A stretch of 36,512 bases of DNA, taken from the NCBI RefSeq assembly GCF_001463885.1, contig NZ_BBWQ01000007.1:1-36512 (forward strand), in the 5' to 3' direction. Below the pieces are notes generated by a model. That model searched no databases. It was not told the DNA's origin and worked only from the letters and a program-made list of their open reading frames with translations. Origin of the DNA: Aureimonas altamirensis (lineage in GTDB: Bacteria > Pseudomonadota > Alphaproteobacteria > Rhizobiales > Rhizobiaceae). Below are positions 30,969 through 36,512 of this stretch, one piece after another. The position numbers and the translations under genes were made by a program. The number at the start of each line of letters is the position of its first letter. Within the stretch, counting starts at the first letter, position 1.

Positions 30969-33182
30969 ATGACTGCTCAGGCAACTCAAACGGACGATGG
31001 CATGTCGCTTCTCCGCGAGCGGCGTCGCTTCATGCTGGTTCCCGGTATCCTGGCGGTTCTGGGCGCGCTGATCACTGGCGCGGTGTCCTTCGTTGTCCTG
31101 ATGGGGCTGACGCCGATTGCGCCCACCGATGCGGTGGTGAAGATTTGCAGTGCCGTAAACGGCCTGTTCGTGCTTCTGCTCTGCGGCCTCATCGGGCGCG
31201 AGGTGCTGCGCATGGTGCGCGCCCGCCGGCAGGGCAAGGCCGCGTCGCGCCTGCATGTCCGCATCGTGGTGCTGTTTTCCATCGTTGCCGCCACGCCGGC
31301 GCTTCTGGTGGCCATCGTTGCGGGCATCACGCTGGATTTGGGGCTGGATCGCTGGTTCGAGATGCGAACGCGCGCCATCGTCGATTCCTCCATCAGTGTC
31401 GCGCGCGCCTATGTGAACGAGAATGCGCGCAACCTGCAGGGTTCCACCCTGTCGATGGCTTACGACCTGCAGGCGCAGCGCCGCCTTTACGATCTGGACC
31501 GGACGGGCTTCACGCAGCTCATGACGGAGCAGGCCAAGGGCCGCTCGCTGCTGGGCGCGCAGTTGCTGCGCGGCGACGGCTCGCCCTTCCTGCGGGCCGA
31601 CGTGCCGGTGGAAAGGCCGCTGCCGGCGCCGCCCACCGATGCGCTGGAACAGGCCGCCGATGGGAATCTCGTCTTCATTCCGCCCGGGGTCACCAACCTT
31701 GTCGGCGCGGTCATGCAGCTTCGCGATTTCGGCAATGTGTATCTGTACACCATCCGGGTGGTCGATCCTGAGGTGATCTCGGCCCTGCGCATGATGGAAG
31801 AGCGCACGGCCGAGTACTCTGCGCTGGAGGCCAATCGCTTCGGCCTGCAGGTGGCCTTCGCCCTGCTATATCTTGGCATTACGCTGATCGTGCTTCTGTC
31901 GGCCATCTGGACGGGCATCGGCGTTGCCGACCGTCTCGTGCGGCCGATCCGGTTGCTGATCACCGCGGCGGACGAAGTCAGCGAAGGCAAGCTGACGGTC
32001 TCCGTCCCGGTGCGGGCATCGGACGGCGATGTCGGCTCATTGTCCAATACGTTCAACAACATGATCCGCCAGCTTCGCAGCCAGCGCGAAGAGCTGGTGA
32101 GCGCCAAGGACGTGATCGACGAGCGTCGCCGCTTTACCGAGGCGGTGTTGTCGGGCGTTACCGCCGGCGTTGTCGGCGTGACGGCCAGGGGCGACATCTC
32201 GATGCTCAACCCGTCTGCCGAGCGCATTCTGCAGATCAGGGCCGACGAGGCCGTGGGGCAGCGCCTCGGCGACCTGTTCCCCATCATCGCGGGCATTCAT
32301 GAGGCGGCCTCGCATTCGCGCAAGCACGAGTTCCAGGAGCAGGTGCAGCAGCGTGAGCGCGTGCTGAACGTCCGCGTGACCTCCGAGGATGGCAGTGACG
32401 GCAACCAGTCCAGCGTGGTGACGCTGGATGACATCACCGACCTTGTGGAAGCCCAACGCTCGTCGGCATGGGCCGATGTGGCCCGTCGCATCGCCCACGA
32501 GATCAAGAACCCGCTGACGCCGATCCAGCTATCGGCCGAACGCATCCGCCGGCGCTACGGCAAGCTTGTGGTCGAGGACCGCGAGATATTCGACCGCTGC
32601 GTCGATACGATCATCCGGCAGGTGTCGGATATCGGCCGCATGGTCGACGAGTTCTCGTCCTTCGCGCGGATGCCCAAGCCCACGATGGAGCGGCGCGACC
32701 TGCGCGAGGCGCTGAAGGAAGCCCTTTTCATGCGCGAGATGGGCGATCACGGCATCGCCTTCACCAACGAGATCTCCGACCGGCCGATGATCGGCAATTT
32801 CGACGGGCGGCTGATCTCGCAGGCCTTCGGCAACCTCGTGAAAAACGCCGTCGAAGCCTTCGACGAGACGGGGCAGCAGGGCCGGCGCATCACCGTCCGC
32901 GCGACGCCGGGGGCCGAGTGGCACACGGTCGAGATCGTCGACAACGGCAAGGGTTTTCCGAAGGAGCATCGAGAACGGCTTCTCGAGCCCTACATGACGA
33001 CGCGGGAAAAAGGCACCGGCCTTGGACTGGCGATCGTGAAGAAGATCGTAGAGGAGCATGGCGGCTCGATAGAGCTGGACGATGCTCCGGATGGGCAGGG
33101 GGCGCTTGTGCGCATACGCCTGCCCGCATTCAGGCAGGAGCCCGCAGAAGAGACTGCGGGCAACGAAACGACGAAGTGGTGA
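30969..33182 (+). CDS. ntrY: Membrane sensor histidine kinase NtrY
   Basis: Membrane kinase of the NtrYX system, linked in alphaproteobacteria to nitrogen, redox and envelope control. The 737 residues show two helices near the N terminus (about 22-45 and 60-77), a third at 97-120, an extracytoplasmic sensor region (about 120-290) and a fourth helix (about 290-315). HAMP (316-380), PAS (385-490), the phosphoacceptor helix with His510 (RRIAHEIKNPLTPIQLSAERI) and a HATPase domain (QAFGNLVKNAVEAF, GKGFPKEH, GTGLGLAIVKKI) follow. The ribosome binding site is weak; ATG 31002 is an alternative start. ntrX begins six bases after its stop. Confidence 0.95.
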   Translation: MTAQATQTDDGMSLLRERRRFMLVPGILAVLGALITGAVSFVVLMGLTPIAPTDAVVKICSAVNGLFVLLLCGLIGREVLRMVRARRQGKAASRLHVRIVVLFSIVAATPALLVAIVAGITLDLGLDRWFEMRTRAIVDSSISVARAYVNENARNLQGSTLSMAYDLQAQRRLYDLDRTGFTQLMTEQAKGRSLLGAQLLRGDGSPFLRADVPVERPLPAPPTDALEQAADGNLVFIPPGVTNLVGAVMQLRDFGNVYLYTIRVVDPEVISALRMMEERTAEYSALEANRFGLQVAFALLYLGITLIVLLSAIWTGIGVADRLVRPIRLLITAADEVSEGKLTVSVPVRASDGDVGSLSNTFNNMIRQLRSQREELVSAKDVIDERRRFTEAVLSGVTAGVVGVTARGDISMLNPSAERILQIRADEAVGQRLGDLFPIIAGIHEAASHSRKHEFQEQVQQRERVLNVRVTSEDGSDGNQSSVVTLDDITDLVEAQRSSAWADVARRIAHEIKNPLTPIQLSAERIRRRYGKLVVEDREIFDRCVDTIIRQVSDIGRMVDEFSSFARMPKPTMERRDLREALKEALFMREMGDHGIAFTNEISDRPMIGNFDGRLISQAFGNLVKNAVEAFDETGQQGRRITVRATPGAEWHTVEIVDNGKGFPKEHRERLLEPYMTTREKGTGLGLAIVKKIVEEHGGSIELDDAPDGQGALVRIRLPAFRQEPAEETAGNETTKW

Positions 33183-33188
33183 GAACTG

Positions 33189-34550
33189 ATGGCATCGGAC
33201 ATCCTGATCGTCGATGACGAAGCCGATATCCGCGATCTGGTCGCGGGGATCCTCGAAGACGAAGGCCACGAGACGCGCATCGCCGGCAATTCCGACGCGG
33301 CGCTGGCCGCGATTGCCGATCGCGTACCGCGATTGATCTTCCTCGACATATGGCTGCAGGGGAGCCGGCTCGACGGGCTGGATCTTCTGGAGGCCATCAA
33401 GACACAGCATCCGGAAATTCCGGTGGTGATGATTTCCGGGCACGGCAATATCGAGACGGCGGTGTCCGCCATCAAGCGCGGGGCCTACGACTATATCGAG
33501 AAGCCCTTCAAGGCCGATCGCCTCGTGCTGATTGCCGAACGGGCGCTCGAAACCTCGAAGCTGAAGCGCGAAGTGCTCGAGCTGCGCCGCCGCACCTACG
33601 ACTCGCCCGAGCTTATCGGCAAGTCGCATGTGATGAACCAGTTGCGCACCACCATCGAGCGTGTGGCCCCCACCAACAGCCGCGTCATGATCCTTGGCCC
33701 GTCCGGCTCCGGCAAGGAAATGGTGGCGCGCGCCATCCATGCCGCCTCCGCCCGCTCGGGCGGGCCCTTCGTGGCGCTGAACGCCGCCACCATCACGCCG
33801 GAGCGGATGGAGGTGGAGCTGTTCGGCACGGACACGCCCCCGGGCGTGGAACGCAAGGTCGGTGCCTTCGAGGAGGCGCATGGCGGCGTTCTGTATCTCG
33901 ACGAGGTGGGCGACATGCCGCGCGAGACGCAGAACAAGATCCTGCGCGTCCTGACCGAGCAGACCTTCGAGCGGGTGGGCGGCACCAAGAAGGTCAAGGT
34001 GGATGTGCGCATCATCTCGTCCACGGCGCAGAACCTGGAAAGCCTGATGTCGGAAGGGGCCTTCCGCGAAGACCTCTATCACCGGCTGGCCGTGGTGCCG
34101 ATCTCGGTGCCGCCGCTGGCCGAGCGCCGGGCGGACATACCCCTGCTGATCGACGCCTTCATGCGCCAGATCAGCGACCAGACGGGCATCCGCCCCAAGG
34201 AGCTGAGCCCGGAGGCGCTGGCCGTGCTGCAATCCAGCGACTGGCCCGGCAATATCCGCCAGTTGCGCAACAATATCGAGCGGCTGATGATCCTGTCGCG
34301 TCAGGACGACAATGAGGTGATTTCCGCCGATATGCTGCCCCACGAGGTCAGCGAGATGCTGCCGCGCACGCCCAGCCAGTCGGATGGCCGCATTCTGGCG
34401 CTGCCTCTGCGTGATGCCCGCGAAGTCTTCGAGAAGGAGTATCTCGTGGCGCAGATCAACCGCTTCGGCGGCAATATCTCGCGCACGGCCGAATTCGTCG
34501 GGATGGAGCGTTCGGCGTTGCACCGCAAGCTCAAATCCCTCGGCATCTGA
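33189..34550 (+). CDS. ntrX: Response regulator NtrX, NtrC-like but lacking GAFTGA
   Basis: Partner of NtrY. The 453 residues have a receiver domain (DILIVDDEADIRDLV, phospho-acceptor Asp53 in IFLDIWLQGSRLDGLDLL), a AAA+ domain with Walker A GPSGSGKE and Walker B VLYLDEVGDM, and a Fis-type C-terminal helix-turn-helix (NISRTAEFVGMERSALHRKL). Where sigma54 activators have [10 protein letters not shown], this protein reads FGTDTPPGVERKVGAFEEA, so the sigma54 contact loop is replaced. It probably does not work as a classic sigma54 activator. The feature is known for NtrX of several alphaproteobacteria. Confidence 0.96.
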   Translation: MASDILIVDDEADIRDLVAGILEDEGHETRIAGNSDAALAAIADRVPRLIFLDIWLQGSRLDGLDLLEAIKTQHPEIPVVMISGHGNIETAVSAIKRGAYDYIEKPFKADRLVLIAERALETSKLKREVLELRRRTYDSPELIGKSHVMNQLRTTIERVAPTNSRVMILGPSGSGKEMVARAIHAASARSGGPFVALNAATITPERMEVELFGTDTPPGVERKVGAFEEAHGGVLYLDEVGDMPRETQNKILRVLTEQTFERVGGTKKVKVDVRIISSTAQNLESLMSEGAFREDLYHRLAVVPISVPPLAERRADIPLLIDAFMRQISDQTGIRPKELSPEALAVLQSSDWPGNIRQLRNNIERLMILSRQDDNEVISADMLPHEVSEMLPRTPSQSDGRILALPLRDAREVFEKEYLVAQINRFGGNISRTAEFVGMERSALHRKLKSLGI

Positions 34551-34562
34551 GGGCGCGGCGCC

Positions 34563-35939
34563 ATGCGGGTCGTCGTCTGCGGTGCGGGGCAGGTTGGGTA
34601 CGGCATCGCCGAGCGCCTTGCCGCAGAACGGCATGACGTGTCCGTCATCGATACGTCGCCGGAACTGGTGCAAGCCATCCGCGAAACCATCGACGCGCGC
34701 GGCATCGTCGGTCATGGCGCCTATCCCGAAGTGCTGGAAGAGGCGGGCGCGGCCCAGGCCGACCTTCTGATCGCCGTCACCCTCTACGACGAAGTCAACA
34801 TGGTGGCCTGCCAGGTTGCGCATTCGGTGTTCGAGGTTCCAACTAAGATCGCGCGCATCCGCTCGCAGTCCTATCTACGCTCCGACCTGCAGGACCTGTT
34901 CTCCACCGACCACATGCCGATCGACGTGATCATCTCGCCCGAGCGGGAGGTCGGAGAGATGGTTCTGCGGCGCATTGCGCTGCCGGGGGCGATGGACGTC
35001 ATCCCGTTTTTGGACGGGGCGGTCGTCACGGTTGCGATAGACTGCCGGGAGGACTGCCCCGTCATCAACAAGCCGCTCGGCCAGTTGACGGAGCTGTTCC
35101 CGGATCTCGGGGCCACGGTCGTGGGCGTCGTGCGCAACGACGAGCTGATCGTGCCTTCCACCAGTGACGAGCTTCTGGCGGGCGACCTTGCCTATGTGGT
35201 CGCCGACGAAAAGCAGATCAGGCGTACGCTGCTTTTGTTCGGCCACGAAGAGCCGGAGGCGGGACGCATCATCATCGCGGGGGGCGGCAATATCGGCCTC
35301 TATGTCGCGCAGGAGATGGAGCGTCGCCGGCTGGCCGCGCGTCTCAGCCTTGTCGAGGCCAATGCCGAGCGTGCCCGCTATGTTGCCGAAAAGCTGAACC
35401 GCACCGTCGTCCTGAACGGCAGCTCGTTGAAGCGGTCGGTGTTGATGGAAGCCGATGTGGACCGCGCCGACCTGACGGTGGCGCTGACCAATGACGACCA
35501 GGCCAACATCCTGACAAGCGTGCTGGCCAAGCGCCTGGGTTGCCGGTCCAACATGACGCTGATCAACGATCCGGCCTTCCAGACCTTTACCCGGCCATTG
35601 GGCATCGATGCCTATGTGGACCCGCGCTCGGTCACGGTATCGCGCATCCTGCAGCATGTCCGGCGCGGGCGTATCCGGGCGGTGCATTCCATCCTGGATG
35701 GGCGCGCCGAAATCATCGAGGCCGAGGCGCTGGAAACATCGCCGCTCGTCGGAACCCCGCTGCGCGAGTTGAACCTGCCCGAAGACCTGCGTATCGGCGC
35801 CATATGGCGCGGCAAGGCGTTTATCCGGCCGGATGGGCAGGTCCGCATCAAGCCGGGCGACCGCGTCGTGCTGTTTGCGGCCGGCCACGCGGTGAAGAAG
35901 GTGGAGCAATTCTTCCGCGTCAGCCTCGAGTATTTTTGA
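34563..35939 (+). CDS. trkA: Trk potassium uptake system regulatory protein TrkA
   Basis: Peripheral NAD-binding subunit that gates a TrkH/TrkG potassium channel at the inner membrane. The 458 residues form two tandem RCK units. The first Rossmann motif is VVCGAGQVGYGIAERLA (residues 3-19), the second IIIAGGGNIGLYVAQEME (from about 236). Each is followed by a TrkA_C region; the second ends in PGDRVVLFAAG. GAGGG lies ten bases before the ATG. No channel gene is in the window. Its place between ntrX and hfq is the normal Rhizobiales arrangement. Confidence 0.96.
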   Translation: MRVVVCGAGQVGYGIAERLAAERHDVSVIDTSPELVQAIRETIDARGIVGHGAYPEVLEEAGAAQADLLIAVTLYDEVNMVACQVAHSVFEVPTKIARIRSQSYLRSDLQDLFSTDHMPIDVIISPEREVGEMVLRRIALPGAMDVIPFLDGAVVTVAIDCREDCPVINKPLGQLTELFPDLGATVVGVVRNDELIVPSTSDELLAGDLAYVVADEKQIRRTLLLFGHEEPEAGRIIIAGGGNIGLYVAQEMERRRLAARLSLVEANAERARYVAEKLNRTVVLNGSSLKRSVLMEADVDRADLTVALTNDDQANILTSVLAKRLGCRSNMTLINDPAFQTFTRPLGIDAYVDPRSVTVSRILQHVRRGRIRAVHSILDGRAEIIEAEALETSPLVGTPLRELNLPEDLRIGAIWRGKAFIRPDGQVRIKPGDRVVLFAAGHAVKKVEQFFRVSLEYF

Positions 35940-36129
35940 TCTGCCCACCTTTGCCGTCGGCAGGCCGGCTGGTAGCGTCCCTATGTCGTAGACTCAACCG
36001 GTCCGGCCTCTCGCAACCGCGTTCGGGAGCGCCTATATGGTCGGATGCGATGATGAATCGAGCCGCTGGCATCGCACGAGGTATGTGGACTGCCAGCCAA
36101 CAACAAAAGAAACAATGACAGGACAGGCG
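35940..36129 (+). promoter_or_regulatory. Leader region of hfq
   Basis: A 190-base non-coding stretch between trkA and hfq. It holds CTGCC (35941-35945) with GGCAG (35959-35963), a weak stem after trkA, and an AT-richer part near 36095-36117 before the hfq ribosome binding site. The hfq promoter is expected here but I see no convincing -35/-10 pair. An in-frame open stretch from 36037 is not Hfq-like. Confidence 0.35.
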
Positions 36130-36363
36130 ATGGCCGAGCGCTCGCAGAATCTTCAGGATGTATTCCTAAACGCAGTTCGAAAGCAGAAAATTTCGTTGAC
36201 GATCTTTTTGGTCAACGGCGTGAAGCTGACGGGTATCGTCACCTCCTTCGACAATTTCTGTGTCCTTCTCCGCCGCGACGGGCATTCGCAGCTGGTCTAC
36301 AAGCACGCAATCTCAACCATCATGCCGTCTCAGCCTGTGCAGATGTACGATGGTGAGGAATAA
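36130..36363 (+). CDS. hfq: RNA-binding protein Hfq
   Basis: Hexameric RNA chaperone that supports small-RNA regulation. The 77 residues match the rhizobial form. Helix 1 carries [13 protein letters not shown], Sm1 reads [27 protein letters not shown] and Sm2 contains [11 protein letters not shown], with the YKHA motif of the proximal RNA-binding face. The tail is short (MYDGEE), as usual in alphaproteobacteria. The start is ATG 36130, with AGGA six bases upstream; ATG 36115 is in frame but lacks a site. hflX follows after 12 bases. Confidence 0.98.
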   Translation: MAERSQNLQDVFLNAVRKQKISLTIFLVNGVKLTGIVTSFDNFCVLLRRDGHSQLVYKHAISTIMPSQPVQMYDGEE

Positions 36364-36375
36364 CAGGAACACCGA

Positions 36376-36512
36376 TTGACGGAATTTTCCACCGAACGGG
36401 CCAAGGGGCCCATCGAACACAAGCGTATACCCACCCGTGCGGCGGTGATCGTGCCGATCGTCCGCAAGCCGGCTCCGGTCGACGATCCGACCGAGGCGGC
36501 CCGCCGCGGCGG
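36376..36512 (+). CDS. hflX: GTPase HflX, N-terminal fragment (runs off window end)
   Basis: The first 45 codons of a probable HflX, a ribosome-binding GTPase that can split stalled ribosomes. The start is TTG 36376 with AGGAA (36365-36369) six bases upstream, giving MTEFSTERAKGPIEHKRIPT and then RAAVIVPIVRK, which resembles the opening of the HflX N-terminal domain. The GTPase motifs lie beyond the window, so identity rests on this opening and on the hfq-hflX order, which is conserved in alphaproteobacteria. Confidence 0.8.
   Translation, partial: MTEFSTERAKGPIEHKRIPTRAAVIVPIVRKPAPVDDPTEAARRG

Noticed and set aside
32529-34823. 764-residue minus-strand open frame opposite ntrY, ntrX and trkA
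   Set aside because: It shadows three clear genes, has no domain signature and crosses their junctions.

Overview
This window is a GC-rich stretch of core chromosome from an alphaproteobacterium, most likely of the order Hyphomicrobiales (Rhizobiales). The evidence is the gene order, not a database search. Blocks that are typical of that order include gltX / comEC / lexA / moeA-moaC-trpC-trpD-ppiD facing tpiA-secG-pyrG-kdsA, then eno-ftsB-pdhA-pdhB-pdhC-lpd-lipA-coq10, a fused ispDF, and dusB-ntrB-ntrC-ntrY-ntrX-trkA-hfq-hflX. The genus cannot be fixed from sequence reading alone.

Layout. Positions 1-207 hold the 5' end of gltX on the minus strand. comEC (plus) runs convergently into lexA (minus), and their 3' ends overlap by 59 bases. 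A minus-strand operon from 8749 down to 3321 encodes PpiD, TrpD, TrpC, MoaC and MoeA; every junction is a 4-base stop/start overlap and three of the five starts are GTG or TTG. Across a 148-base divergent spacer lies tpiA-secG-pyrG-kdsA on the plus strand. A 1055-residue secreted, adhesin-like protein on the minus strand (12929-16096) interrupts the usual kdsA-eno neighbourhood. It is the only clearly accessory gene in the window. From 16264 the plus strand carries eno, ftsB, the pyruvate dehydrogenase operon, a small GlsB/YeaQ-type membrane protein, lipA and a COQ10/RatA-like START-domain gene. cinA and ispDF (minus) follow. The last 9 kb (plus) is the nitrogen-regulation cluster dusB-ntrBC-ntrYX, then trkA, hfq and the first 45 codons of hflX.

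How the genes work together. tpiA, eno, pdhABC and lpd form lower glycolysis and entry to the TCA cycle, and lipA makes the lipoyl cofactor needed by the lipoyl domains present on both PdhB and PdhC. trpD and trpC serve tryptophan synthesis; moaC and moeA serve molybdenum cofactor; ispDF serves MEP isoprenoids; kdsA serves lipopolysaccharide. secG and ppiD serve envelope protein export and folding. NtrBC and NtrYX are paired two-component systems; Hfq is the RNA chaperone and HflX a ribosome-associated GTPase.

I found no CRISPR array, tRNA, rRNA, transposon or defence island, and no wholly new multi-gene system. The less explained signals are non-coding: a two-dyad operator-like element before pdhA, a hairpin that covers the ftsB ribosome binding site, a 20-bp tandem repeat between ppiD and tpiA, stacked hairpins after lpd, and the isolated adhesin gene with a dyad in its upstream region. 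No intergenic stretch exceeds 300 bases.
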